A stretch of DNA of 64,000 nt from NCBI GenBank assembly GCA_014529385.2, contig CM043957.1:66664003-66728002 (forward strand). The letters are read 5' to 3'. The position numbers were made by a program, and so were the translations under genes. Shown piece by piece: positions 23,091-35,059 of this stretch (positions are counted from its first letter, which is position 1; every line of letters begins with the position of its first letter). A model generated the notes under the pieces. It had not been told where the DNA came from and did not search any database. It saw only the letters and a list, made by a program, of their open reading frames with translations. This stretch comes from Adiantum capillus-veneris. Taxonomy: Eukaryota > Streptophyta > Polypodiopsida > Polypodiales > Pteridaceae.

Positions 23091-23489
23091 TGAGAACCTC
23101 CTTCATTCTCTTCCCTATTCGGGACAATTAAAATACTTTATCATGTCCTTTTTAGCTATTGAAGAATCATTACCTATCTCCTTGCTTCTTCTTGTCTACA
23201 AAAGAACCCAACTACCAATGGTGACAGCTTTTGATAGCCATTAACCATGGCCCAAATCAATGCTATTGAAAAGTTCTATTGAGTTGATAGAGTTGGATGG
23301 ACAATGAGGTGATCTTCTCTCTATTCATATTTTCTCCACGTGATTATTGGTATAGCATAAAACAGAGTGACGTAAGTCGTAGTGTGCCTAAGAGAGCATT
23401 GTCAAAATGTAATCAGTTGTGCAGAAGATGGTAAGCAAAGCACAAGTGATAGGGGTTGAGTGGGATAACCATGAAAACTCTCAATAAAA

Positions 23490-26400
23490 AAAGTGAACAT
23501 GCATTCAATTTGATTTACACCACACTTGTCCTACCTATGTCATAACAGAAAGAAGATTTACCCAAATAGCGGTGTATCTAAAATTTCACATTTTCAAGAC
23601 ATTGAACACTGTTTTTTAAGAAGCAAAAATTTGAAATGTAAAAAAGATAAATCAAAGTGACCATTATATCAAAAATTTCAAATTTTCAAGAAATTGAACA
23701 CTATTTTTAAAGAAATGCAAAAATTTGAAATGTAAATAAGATAGATCAAAGTGACCCATTGACCTCCATTGTCTAGACAAACTCTCTCTCTAGCATCAAA
23801 AGGACCAAATTTGAATCCAAACTTTCTCTAATGTTCAAATTTCTACTACAATATATTGCAATATCTCAGATATGGTAGCATCCACTTTGTGATCTCCTCC
23901 TCAAGCCACCTCATTGAAAGTAGTACCAGAACCTTGGGTAGATGGGACAATAGCAAGGGTAGGATCAAGATCAGCTGGGGCAAGAACAAAGGTAGATGGG
24001 GAAATAGCAAGAGTAGATGGGGCAAAAGCAAGAGCAGATAAGATAGTAGTAGGGGAAGAATCATATGGAAATAGGGCAATAATAGGAGCATATTAGGTGG
24101 AACCAAAAGTAGGTAAAATGGAACTCTCATTCTACATGGAACATGGGGTTCTCCCTCCACAACAAGGATATATTTGAATGTTGAATTGTACCCCTACAAT
24201 TATGAGACTCTTGCCTTGATTTTCATAGAAAAATAAGGGTTGCATCGATCATTGAGTACATGAAGGTTGTCCTCACTATTGCCAATAGAAACTCCATCGA
24301 GCAAGCACTTCATCAAAAACTCCATGTCAATCTCCTTGGCATCTCCTTTCTTTGTAGAATATTGTGGCTTTACCATTGCATCTACAAGAAACTTGTTCAG
24401 CATTATCGACTTACCAAATTGAAAATAAAGTAGTAAATAAGCTCACTTGCAAACTCATCATATGCACTACCAAGTGCGGAGCACCAACATATGGTACATC
24501 CTTTTCATAGCCTAGGGGATATAGGCTAGCTAGAAGGAAACAACACAAAAAAAGGATGGAACTTATGATGACATCGCAAGAAGAATACTCCTCCCAGTTG
24601 ATGGCTCAAAATCATCTATCCACATGCAACATATGTCCCATTGATAATGACCATAGAATTAGTGCACTCCCCCTTGAAGGAGAGGAAGGTACTAGGAAGT
24701 CTCCACGCTCATGCTTCAAGAAGATTAGTACACCCTCTAAGACAGAGTCCTTGTCATGGAGCACCATGAACAAGGCCTCCATACCCTCCACCTCCTCCTA
24801 TATACAAAATCAATATCAATGTCCATTAGGCACTACCATACTATAATGCACTTTGTAATGACATCAAAACCACATACCAAACACAATGCTCAAAATAATA
24901 ACATATATCCATGGATGAACATAACTTTCTCAGCACTATGACCATAACTTGCTCTCTTTGGAGAGTATCTCAAGTTCTAAAGTCCTTACAGAGCACTTCA
25001 AAATATTTTAAATGCTTCAAAGAACTTTAGAGCACTTAGATGCACTTTTAGATATTTGAAAGATTTCTCAAGGACTTTGAAAGTACTTTTGGACACACTT
25101 AAAAATGTTCAAAAAACTAAACAGCACAAGCAAGCACTTTGAATCACTTAAAATTTATCAAGGCACTCAAAGAATTGTCAAACACTTTGAAGTAGTTTTG
25201 TCAAGAACTTTCAAGCACTTCAAGATGTTTAGATCATTTTAGAGAACTAGCAAGCACTTTGGAGCACTCATAAGTACTTTTCAACACTTTGAAGTAGTTT
25301 TGGAAAGCACTTTAAAGTGTTTAGAGCACTCTAGAGAACTAACAAGCACTTGAAAGTGTTTAGAGAACTCTAGAGCACTCATAACCACTTTCAGATATTT
25401 TAAAGAAGTTTTAGCAAGCACTTTAAAATATTCATAGCATTTGTAAGCACTCTGAAGCATTGAGAAGTGTTTAGGTCACTCAAGATCTCTTTTAGACACT
25501 TTGGAGTAGTTTTGGTGAGCACTTTGCAGCACTTAAAAGTGTTCAGAGGTCTCAAAAGAACTTTTAGACACTTTGAAGCGGGTGGACATGTGGAAGCACA
25601 TATAGGAACTTTAATGCATTCAATTTGATTTACGCCACATTTGTCCTACATATGTCGTAACAGAAAGAAGATTTACCCAAATAGCGGTGTATGTAAAATT
25701 TCACATTTCAAGAAATTGAACACTATTTTTTAAAAAATGTAAAAAAGATAAATCAAAGTGACCATTATATGAAAAATTTCACATTTTCAAGAAATTGAAC
25801 ATTGTTTTTTAAGAAAAGCAAAAAAATGAAATGTAAATAAGATAAATCAAAGTGACCCATTGACCTCCATTGGCTAGACAAATTCTCTCTTTGGCATCAA
25901 AAGGACCAAATTTGAATCCAAACTTTCTCTATTGTTTGCATTTCTATTACGATAGAGTCCTTGTCATGGAGCACCATGAACGAGGCCTCCATAGCCTCCA
26001 CCTCCTGCTATATACAAAATCAATATCCATGTCCATTAGGCACTACCATAATATAGTGCACTTTTTAATTACATCAAAACCAGATACCAAAAACAATGCT
26101 CAAAATAATACCATATATCCGTGGATGAACATAATTATCTCAGCACTATGACCATAACTTTCTCTCGCTTGAGTGTATCTCAAGTTCTCAAGTCCTTATG
26201 GAGCACTTCAAAATATTTTAAATTTCCATTAGGCACTACCATAATATAATGCACTTTCTAATTACATCAAAACCACATACCAAAAACAATGCTTAGAATA
26301 ATACCATATATCCGTGGATGAACATAACTATCTCAACACTATGACCATAACTTGCTCTCTCTTGAGTGTATCTCAAGTTCTCAAGTCCTTACGGAAAACT

Positions 26401-27000
26401 TCAAAATATTTTGAATGCTTCAAACAAATTTAGAGCACTTAGATGCACTTTTAGATATTTGAAAGATTTCTCAAGGACTCTGAAAATACTTTTAGACACA
26501 CTTAAAAGTGTTCAAAGAACTTTAGAGCACAAGCAAGCACTTTGAATCACTTAAAATTTTTCAAGGGACTCAAAAGAATTTTCAAACACTATGAAGTAGT
26601 TTTGTCACGAAATTTCAAGCACTTCAAGATGTCTAGATCATTTTAGAGAACTAGCAAGCACTTTGAAGCACTCATAAGTACTTTTAGACACTTTGAAGTA
26701 GTTTTGGAAAGCACTTTAAAGTGTTTAGAGCACTCATAAACACTTTTTGATACTTTAAAGAAGTTTTAGCAAGCACTTTAAAATATTTATAGCATTTGCA
26801 AGCACTTTAAGGCATTGACAAGTGTTTAGATCACTCAAGAGCTCTTTTAGACACTTTGGATTGGTTTGGCGAGCACTTTGCAACACTTAAAAGTGTTCAG
26901 AGATCTCAAAAGAACTTTTAGACACTTTGAAGCGGGTGGACATGTGGAAGCACATATAGGAACTTTAAAAGCACTTTTAGACACTTCAAAGAACTATCAT
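23490..27000. repeat. nested direct-repeat block with AGCACTT minisatellite
   Basis: 23,497-23,780 recurs at 25,611-25,945 (GCATTCAATTTGATTTAC, AGAAAGAAGATTTACCCAAA), each containing a ~93-bp internal duplication. 24,741-25,010 recurs at 25,954-26,222, and its latter part again at 26,225-26,410 (CATTAGGCACTACCATA, ATGACCATAACTT). 24,960-25,600 and 26,390-26,985 are paralogous arrays of loosely periodic CAAGCACTTTGAA / AGCACTT words, both followed by GAAGCGGGTGGACATGTGG. No gene is convincing. The 23,936-24,060 part has ~21-bp GTAGATGGGGCAATAGCAAG-type repeats. Confidence 0.8.
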
Positions 27001-28640
27001 TTATTGATTGGTTCTACTCTTATACAATCAAGCATTGACTCTTGCATAATTACTTACAAGACTTTTACGATTTCAAGTTGGTGCACTCTAAAGTTCTATG
27101 TTTGCAATTCATGGTGCACACTAAAGCAAAGATCATCAATTTGTCTTGCAATTGCAATATGGGGTAGTAAGGGGATAGATTCATAGAAGTGATGATGGTG
27201 TTGCTTGAACATAAAACTCCCACCGCTTCCATGGAGATGCCCCATGGATGGCAAATGATGCAAGAAAACAAATGGGATTCTCCCAAGATGGGGCTAATTC
27301 TAAACTTACGTCGAAACAAAACCTTAAACTCCCAAGAGACTCGTTGTATTTCTTAAGGTCTTGTTTGAGTATACATTAAAAGGAAATAGGAACTAAGGGA
27401 TTATAACTCATTGAACCTAATGTAAATCCTACCTAGGATTGAAACTTTATCAATAAGATTTGACGTGGATAGCCCTAGCATAACATAGAAGTTTTAAGGT
27501 ATGAAAATTGTCTCGCATGTTTGGAAAAAGTCCGGTGCAGGGGTTTACTTGTGGGATGCAACCAAGGATGGTCCTTTCTGGCAAGGACTGATAACCGCTG
27601 GTCTATATTTGAGCCCTAGTTCATTTATGGACCTAGAACTGGGATTGGATGGGAGTGTGTCCCAACCAGGTGGTTGATCCACGGATGCATATATCTAGAA
27701 ATTGGTATAGTCAGGGTAGGCCTAATGACAACACGAATGAAGGAAAGAAAATGGATCCAGTAAGAGATTGGATAATGGAGGAAGATGTGATTTAATTAAG
27801 AAACTCTTCCAATTGTTTGGCAAAAAGGAACCTTGGAAAGGATCAAAACCTAAATGGGCTATTTCGAATTGTCCTCATCACTCAGACCTTTGCTCTGCTT
27901 CTCGAATTATTTATCTAAAAGAAGATTAAGGTAGATTAATTTTATAAGCCTTTCCCAAACAAGATGATTAAAAATAAGAAATGGAAATTGTGCAAAGGTG
28001 TTGCCTCCACACGTGGCAGATGAGATAGGATACCCAAGTCCTAAGACAAGGATAGGGATATGCCTGGAGAAGTATATGTGATTTCTTGAAAGATAAATAG
28101 ATAACTTTAATATACTAAGGGAAAAAGGGAGTAAAACATTCTAAAAAGTAAAAAGGAGGAAACGACCTGGTAAAATGCACACTTGCAAGGGTATTCAACA
28201 ATCTGCATGCTACTTTCAAATGCTTGAAATGTATTCTTGGTTAAACATTTTAATGTATTGTTTTCCTAGTATCATAGTACTACCTTGGAAATGTGCATTT
28301 ATCGAATGGTTCGGTGGGAGGGTGGATTCCAAAGGGTTAATTTGTTGGCATGAAAAGTTGAACCCAATTTTATGTTGTCCATTAAGTTAAGGGAAAGCTA
28401 AATTTTGATCTATGAAGTGGGGATCAAAATTGGTAGCAAAGTATTCGTATAGTTAATAAATACATTCATCTGAGGGGAACGCACTGACATTTGTGCGCGC
28501 CCATAATCGAGGAAAAAGTGTTAGTGACCTTGAACCAAGGAGGGTGAATTAGAGAAATCCCACCATTTGACTTGGAAGGTTGAGTTCACATTTAGTCTGA
28601 TGACTTCAACTGTAAAGTTTGAATCGATAAGGAAAGATAT
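27001..28640. other. no gene recognised
   Basis: Short ORFs without recognisable features. Confidence 0.3.
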
Positions 28641-28670
28641 TTTGAGGTTAAGGGTTCCATATGAGAAAAA

Positions 28671-28958
28671 ATGAATTCTATCACCCCCTTGAGTTGGCAT
28701 CAAAGAGCCGGAGGAGTCCTGTCTTGGTGTCGGTCTCAAGCGAGAGGGATGTTAGGAATTTTGGTGTATTTATTTGGAGATGGTGTAGTCGACGGTCCTT
28801 GGCATGGCCCTCACAGTCTCACTCCCGAAATTTCTTTTATATCATCGTATTATTCTTGGCTAATGGCTCTTTTTCTTATGGAGAACAAGGAAGAGGATGG
28901 GGGGTCTAGGAGGGCCGCTATATTTTACCATAACATTATGGATGTGATTAACACTTAG
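28671..28958 (+). CDS. hypothetical 95-codon ORF
   Basis: Open reading frame in a locally GC-richer stretch (FGDGVVDGPWHGPHSLTPE). No homology recognised and an overlapping alternative frame is also open, so it may be fortuitous. Confidence 0.2.
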   Translation: MNSITPLSWHQRAGGVLSWCRSQARGMLGILVYLFGDGVVDGPWHGPHSLTPEISFISSYYSWLMALFLMENKEEDGGSRRAAIFYHNIMDVINT

Positions 28959-29029
28959 AAAAATAGCTGCATGCAATGTTTACAAGAATGGTGGGTGTGT
29001 AAGGGAGATGTAAGAATGGTCAAAGGATG

Positions 29030-29130
29030 CATCCCCCCCCTCCCCCCCAACAAGAAAAAGGGGGGTCAAAGAATGCATCCCCCCCGCCCCCTCCCTCCTC
29101 CCTCCCCCCCCAAAAATAAAGGGGGGGCCG
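29030..29130. repeat. paired C-run / G-run hairpins
   Basis: Two tandem units each made of ATGCATC, a run of C, an A-rich loop of about 10 bases and a run of G (about 29,035-29,066 and 29,076-29,127). Each can fold on itself, and the G-runs could form quadruplexes. Confidence 0.85.
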
Positions 29131-29399
29131 GCGGGGGAGGGTGGATAATTTTATGATTCTTAACCTTTCATAACTTCTACGTACAATCTTTAACTTGATT
29201 CACGATTATACATGTGTGGTCTACTCATCGAGCTCTTTCCGTAGATATGCTAGATGTTACGGTTTTGACCACTAGACTTTAAATTTCATTTTGGGAGAAA
29301 ATTTGAATAAAAATAAATTTTGGGATAAAGTTTAAGTAAACTAATTGTTTTGCCTCTTTGAATTAAAAATATTTCTTTTGATTGTGTTCTTCATACTAG

Positions 29400-29660
29400 A
29401 TGTTTGACTCTCTTAAAGTGCCAAATAAAGAGTCCCTCCTAGACCCCATTGTCTTCCGCATGGCCCATTGGAGTCTTATTATCTTCAACCTATTGGATAG
29501 AGATGTAATATTCATGATTCACTGTCAAGTCCTCTCCTATTTCTATTTTTTAGGTCTTTGTTTGACTTCTCCTTTTGATGCTTGTAGTGCTACCAAACTT
29601 ATCCTCGCTCACTTGAGAACCATTTCAAGTGATTTACAATCTGGAAGCATTCAAGTACTA
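29400..29660 (+). other. open frame interrupted by element A
   Basis: Codons open from 29,400 up to the insertion point of the LTR element at 29,661 (then into the LTR). The protein is not recognised. After the right target duplication (37,496-37,500) the continuation soon meets a stop. Confidence 0.25.
29656..29660. other. target-site duplication, left (TACTA)
   Basis: Identical to 37,496-37,500. Five bases is the usual length for LTR retrotransposons. Confidence 0.93.
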
Positions 29661-30449
29661 TGTTTGGCAGCGCAGACACAAAATAGCAGATGACCTTCAG
29701 CTATGCTATTTTTAGCATATGCTTATGATGTATTAGCATACGTTGCTTCATTTTTTGACAGACACATCATTTTGTATATGTACTTTTGACATATTTACAG
29801 GCTCTACATGAGTTTCAGCTTGTATATTTGATGTTACCATGATGCCTAGGAGCTATAGAGATGCACACAATTCTATGTATCTCATGGGCGGTCGGACATG
29901 TTTTTTATGCCCTAGGTATAAAAGTGAAAGTTAGGTCATCTTTTAGGGATCCTCATGTGAGTTAAGCTTTCATGGAAAGCTTGTAGAGAAGATAGAGGTG
30001 AAGATGTTTGGAGTTGGAGCTTCCTCTTGTGCTCACCCACTTTCTATGGCATGCAATGGAAAGCTAAGTGCTTTTGTTCTTCTTTCTCTTTGTCAAATGT
30101 GTTTATGGTGTGTAGTTAAGCATTAATTAGTCTCTAATTAGTGTTTCCCTCTCTCATTTATCTTCACTTTTACATTATTTGTGAGCTCATTGAGCTTTTG
30201 ATTGATGTGTGTGTGTGATTGATGAGAGTGTGCACCCATTGTCCTCTTGATTGTTGAGATTAAAGAAGATTAAAGAGTAGGCATTGAGTGATTAGCCTTC
30301 TTCATAGCTTTCTCTTCTTCTTAACTCTCTTGATTAGGATCCTCTTCTTGCACTTCTAGTGATTCCATGCCTTCATGCAGTAGCGGGGCTATCGATCCAT
30401 TGGTTTGACATTATATCGATGGATTGAGCTACGCGACAAGCCCCCAACA
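29661..30449 (+). repeat. 5' LTR of element A
   Basis: 789 bp, TG...CA. TATA box TATAAAAG at 29,917-29,924. Contains a 21-bp segment after CCTTCAGC (around a TATGCTA/TAGCATA hairpin) absent from the 3' LTR. Confidence 0.95.
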
Positions 30450-30450
30450 T

Positions 30451-30468
30451 TGGCGCCGTTGCCGGGGA
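30451..30468 (+). promoter_or_regulatory. tRNA-Asp primer-binding site of element A
   Basis: TGGCGCCGTTGCCGGGGA, one base inside the 5' LTR. An exact complement of the plant tRNA-Asp 3' end, where minus-strand cDNA synthesis would start. Confidence 0.95.
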
Positions 30469-31639
30469 TCGATTACCTAAGCCAGAGGAGTCATTAGTGT
30501 ATTGAGAGTCATTAATCATATTTTAGAGTATTTTAGATTATGCTTTAGGTGTTGGTGATGGTGAATTGTGGATTTATGGTGATATTTGGTTAAGAAATTG
30601 TGATTAATTTGTTCTCTCTTTTTTCACTAATTATTCACTAATTTTCTACTAATCCACTAACAATTGGAGTGCTTTATATGTGTGTATGCCTAATTAGAGG
30701 CTTAAGAATCATTCTTTTGATAAGAAATTTAAAAAAAAATTGAGTGAAATCAAGTGATTTTTGAGTGTGTAATTAGGGATTTTTTCCTAATTAGGCTCTC
30801 CAATTACTCTCTAATCACACATGATTTTTGTGTTACACATAGCTAAATCATTGATTTGAAGTGTGATTATCATTCTTATGTGTTTAATTTGATTGAAAAT
30901 GATGCTACACATGAGATTTTGTGCTTGATTGATTGTAGGTGAATTGCGGTTAAGCGGTTGCTAGTACACACACATGTGTGTAGGCATCAATTGGAGTGGA
31001 AAATCAACGCGATGCTATTGTTATTGTGAGTGCAATAACCCATTCATTTGCTGATTTTATTTGCAAGTTTGATTAAGGATAAATTTCAAAAAAAAAAGTG
31101 CAATCTAAGTGCAATTAGTGTGCCTATGTGTAGGCAAAGTGCACATTTTTTAGTGCAAATTATGGTTTAATTGGTGCCAATTGGGTTCATAAAAAGCATT
31201 GGATTGCTTGATGTTGTTATGATGATTATGGATCAGTTTTTTCATTGCTAAAATAATGTCAAAATGCTGCCCAATTTTTGCTAGATTGTGTGTGCATTGA
31301 TTAGCGATTAGTGCTTGATTATGCTTGTGTGTGTATACTTAATTGGGCTTGTAATTGATTGCAAATTGATGTGAAATTGGATGAATTGCAAAGTTCAAAG
31401 TGTGATGATCAATTGTATATGCTTAATTTTGCTTAATTCTATTGCTAATTATGCTAATTTTTAGTCAAAATTAAGCAAAAAGAGAAGCAAACATCGACCT
31501 AATTTGGATGCAAAATGCATAAAAATTTGATTTTGGGTGTGATTTTGAAGTGTTAATTGCAAAAAAAATCTTCACCAAATTGAGAGTGTACGCACTTCAC
31601 GACCTTTTTTTAGCTTTGCATGTGCACAAGTCTCACTTC

Positions 31640-31860
31640 TTGGGACAGTGTGTGCATTTACTTAAATTAGGTGTGTGTGTGTGTGCACTTACTTGATTTA
31701 GGTGTGTGTGCATTTACTTGATTTAGGTGTGTGTGTGCATTTACTTAAATTGGGTGTGTGTGTGCACTTACTTGATTTAGGTGTGTGTGTGCATTGCTTG
31801 ATTTAGGTGTGTGCATCATTTAAGAGGGGTGTGTACCATCCTCAATTTGGGTGTGTGTAA
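31640..31860 (+). repeat. ~28-30-bp GTGTGTGTGCAxTTACTTGATTTAG minisatellite
   Basis: About seven to eight units with core GTGTGTGCA(C/T)TTACTTGA inside the leader, the last units degenerating. Unit length varies through the GT run. Confidence 0.85.
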
Positions 31861-32049
31861 AGTGTAGTGCACAAGCAAACAAGGGGGGTGGGGGGTCAAG
31901 CACATGTGCATGCATGTTTTTAGGTGTGTGGAAAGGGAGTAAAGTCAACAAAAGACAAGGCATGTGAGAAAAGAATCTAGGTGAGAGAAAGAGAAACAAA
32001 GTCAACAAAGATAATAAAAAGAGTGTGTGCATGAGCGTCTGAATTTAAA

Positions 32050-32112
32050 AAAACCCTTTAAAAAAATTTAAAAAAATTTAAAAAAAATTTAAAAAAAATA
32101 AATTTAAAAAAA
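32050..32112 (+). repeat. TTTAAAAAAA short tandem repeat
   Basis: Five to six units of TTTAAAAAAA, slightly variable, near the end of the leader. Confidence 0.9.
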
Positions 32113-32556
32113 CAAAGACACTTTTTTTGTTCTCTTTTTTTGTAGGCGTCCCATGCATGTGCGCATCTAGTCGGCCTCTTTCGGACCTTGTATTACGAGG
32201 ATATCTCTCTTGTACTTTTTCTTATATACCTCGTTCACTCGCGCATTTATACACGACTAGACACTGAGAGTACATACGTCCGGAGAGTCGTTTGCTTGAT
32301 TCGCTTACTTGTTTGACATAGCACACTGTAGGATTTAGTGGACTCTCGACACATTTGACATCATTGTGATGTGATTTATGAGCCACTATTATCATGCATG
32401 ATTGACTATAGGTCACCCGTGTGATAGCTTCATTTGATCACACCATTCACAGCACAATCTTTCCATACACTTATTATATTGCTTTCTATTCCTTGAGAGA
32501 TCTAGATCAGTCATAGTGAGCTTCGACATGATCATTGAGTATTTGCACTCTCCAGA

Positions 32557-32946
32557 TTGATGACGACCATGGCCATGAGAGGTTCCGATTTGGTGTTGCT
32601 ATGGTTAGTAGGAGAGTACGAGGGACAGTTATGTTATAGAGATCGATCTACCGATCGCTATTTTGTGAGGCTTCAGCCTCATGATCACTCTACTCATGCT
32701 TTTCAGTCAGTTAGAGCCAGAGCCCACCCCACGAGGTCTGATCAGCTCATAGATTTCTTAGATGTTCTCTATCGAGTACAAGATATCCATTCTATCCCAG
32801 TACCATCCCTAGAGGATGTTGCAGACACACGATACCATCCAGTGACAGTCCAATTACAACGTATGCATGATAGTTTTTTGTATGTTGATGATGATGCACG
32901 CATGTATTTGAGAGAGTCACAATGCGTGTACCAGAGCCTTAGGTAG
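32557..32946 (+). pseudogene. element A ORF, segment 1: first copy of the duplicated domain
   Basis: 129 codons in frame 1 from ATG. Residues 12-121 are domain copy 1: GE-x2-G, D-x-S, F-x2-L, VR, DVLY, then DT-x2-HP-x4-L-x-R-x6-YVDD-x4-Y-x-RES. It matches residues 16-128 of segment 3. Ends at TAG 32,944-32,946. A one-base shift at about 32,943 continues into segment 2, whose start completes the domain. Highly charged and rich in Arg, Asp and His. No known family recognised. The YVDD here is not an RT core because no RT context surrounds it. Confidence 0.7.
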
Positions 32947-32960
32947 ATTTTGGTAGATCC

Positions 32961-33590
32961 ATGGGTAGTACGACCTATTATGGCCTTGATGATTATAGTA
33001 CCTACACGATGATTTTTGGCCTACCTTATCAACCTATCCCTAGCCCTAGATCACCTACATCTAGTGTCGGCATTGAGCTTGAGTCCACATACACAGCGAG
33101 ATCACCCATTAGACCACCTCCAGGCTTTCCACCTAGACCTATTGGTCCACGGGACTCTATCGATGACCATAGATCTAGATTGACACTAGAGATTGATGAG
33201 ACTTGCGAGCAGTTATTGAGAGAGCCACGCATAGAGACCGAGACAAGATTGACATCAGAGTCCTCACAGACACCACACAGAGCTAGATTCGACATGATGA
33301 GCACTTCACAGTCTATGTTTATGATGAGATCAGAGTCACCACGAGTCATCGAGATGAGAGCACCCTCCGTGAGTGCACCACACATAGAGCCATTGACTAT
33401 GAGACGATTACATTGCGGACCCATGAGAGAGCATCCACAGCCTTTGGTGACGGAGCATACCATTCATTTAGCTAGAGAGGCTGTTACGACCATAACATTG
33501 AGCCATATTGATGTTTCAGGATCACATGACCATGAGAGAGTTATGTCACATGGGGCTATAGTTTCGACGAGTACACGAGTCCTACGATGA
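32961..33590 (+). pseudogene. element A ORF, segment 2: linker with proline-rich motif
   Basis: 209 codons in frame 3. The first 25 residues (TYYGLDDYSTYTMIFGLPY) align with YRGTDHAIYVLTIGVRY of segment 3 and so finish domain copy 1. Residues 51-58 are RPPPGFPP. The rest is polar, low-complexity, Arg/Ser/Thr/Glu-rich and probably disordered. Its TGA overlaps the next ATG (ATGA at 33,587-33,590). This is either a frameshift scar or a stop-start overlap; the conserved domain pattern on both sides favours one original ORF. Confidence 0.65.
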
Positions 33591-34438
33591 GAGATGAGCT
33601 ACACGAGTTAGCCACTACTCTGCAGACAGATAGACCTATGCTAGTCTTGTGTGGTGAGAGGATGGGATTATGCATATTTCATGATATGAGCCGATCGAGT
33701 TTCTTTCAGAAACTCAAGCGCTTTGTTCAGGATCCTCCCACACATCACTTAGTGCGAGTTATGCCTAACCTAGGCATGCCAGGATCTTTTAGAGACGAGT
33801 ATGATGTGATGTACTTGCCGATGTTTGAGATTGACTTACAGACCATAGAGCCTTTATCATATGTCGAGTCCCTAGATACGCATACTCATCCCACATTGGT
33901 AGAGTTGTATAGACTTGAGCAGGCAAAGACATATGTTGACGACTCTGGATGTCGATACACACGAGAGTCTAGCACATCTAGTGAGTTATGTCAGAGAGTG
34001 ACTGCCATGCTTTCGTTTGATCAAGATCCTCAAGAGCGTGTATATAGAGGCACTGATCATGCCATCTATGTGTTGACTATTGGAGTGAGATACACACCTA
34101 GATCATTGATCGATCGAGCACATTGTAGCACTAGACTACCTAGTACAGCTTTAGCCCACCAGTCTGGTCATAGATCACCTCCTACACCCATGAGTGATTG
34201 TGATCCTCTACGAGAGATTACTAGGACTATGCCACCCCTAGATGGACCTCTTGAGCTTAGCCTAACACATAGTGAGCTTCATAGCTTAGATCAGCATGAG
34301 ACCGATGACATAGAGTTGACATGTGTTGCTCATCATCATGATGTGCAGCAGAGTGACACATTAGTGATTGATTCACCTACAAAGCACCCACATCACATAG
34401 ATGTTGCCATAGAGCCATCTATTCTTGCAGAGACATGA
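33587..34438 (+). pseudogene. element A ORF, segment 3: second copy of the duplicated domain
   Basis: 283 codons in frame 2. Residues 16-128 are domain copy 2, about 27 identities over 86 well-aligned positions with copy 1. Extension to residue 170 matches the start of segment 2. The following His/Asp/Thr-rich part looks disordered. It ends at TGA 34,436-34,438 (likely CGA to TGA), beyond which the same frame continues for 206 codons. No catalytic motif of a known enzyme family recognised. Confidence 0.7.
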
Positions 34439-34483
34439 TCTCATTCCTCGATCATAGAGCGAGCAGATACAATTGCAGAGACA

Positions 34484-35059
34484 TTGACACATGAGGTTCC
34501 TCTAGACCACCACATAGATACCACACATATAGAGGTCACACCACATATCATTGAGCCTACACAGACTAGTATGACCTCTAGACATTTACATCATGAGGAT
34601 AGACAAGCACCTGCGAGATTCTATTGGAGACCACAAGGATTGTCTGATTCTGAGCGAGAATTAGAGCCTTCTCTAGATAGAGTTCAGAGTAGTGCTACCA
34701 AGGAGTTACCACTTCCACATCAGATATATAGATCTACACCCAGAGCTTCCTATAGGACTCGACGAGTATATGTTCCACGGAGAGACATATCGATGAGACC
34801 ATTGCCTAGTGATGACACTTATGTGTGGATAGAGAGCCGGATTACACATGATGGATTATCACATGGTTGGCTCACATCTAGACGATCACTAGAGGCACAG
34901 GGTTATTATGAGGGACATAGACAGATTTGGGTTCCCATGTTGAGAGCTGTAGCACATAGTGAGCATTCACGATCACATTTGGTTACGAGAGACTTGAGAG
35001 AGATTTCTAGACCTTCTAGACGATCTCAGAGATCATTTTTAGAGAGACCACAACCATAG
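34484..35059 (+). pseudogene. element A ORF, segment 4: Arg-rich C-terminal part
   Basis: 191 codons from an internal ATG, same frame as segment 3 (only the TGA at 34,436 separates them). Contains a compact-looking part (DDTYVWIESRITHDGLSHGW) and ends in an arginine-rich tail (SRPSRRSQRSFLERPQP), suited to nucleic-acid binding. That role is inferred from charge only. Confidence 0.65.

Larger units (their letters stand above)
30469..32556 (+). other. long 5' leader of element A
   Basis: About 2.1 kb without an ORF of note. AT-rich with frequent GTGTG and CTAATT words, a GTGTGTGCA minisatellite (31,640-31,860) and a TTTAAAAAAA array. Packaging or dimerisation signals would be expected here but cannot be identified by eye. 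Confidence 0.7.

Noticed and set aside
32881-32893. YVDD in the element A protein as a reverse transcriptase core
   Set aside because: No other RT motif surrounds it, and the same YVDD recurs in domain copy 2 within a different conserved pattern.
32938-32946. CTT-AGG at the end of segment 1, resembling the Ty1 +1 frameshift site
   Set aside because: The downstream coding is in the -1 frame, and the +1 frame stops at once; a simple indel explains it better.
33587-33590. ATGA stop-start overlap as translational coupling
   Set aside because: The duplicated domain pattern and damaged frames indicate one ancestral ORF, so the overlap is most likely accidental.
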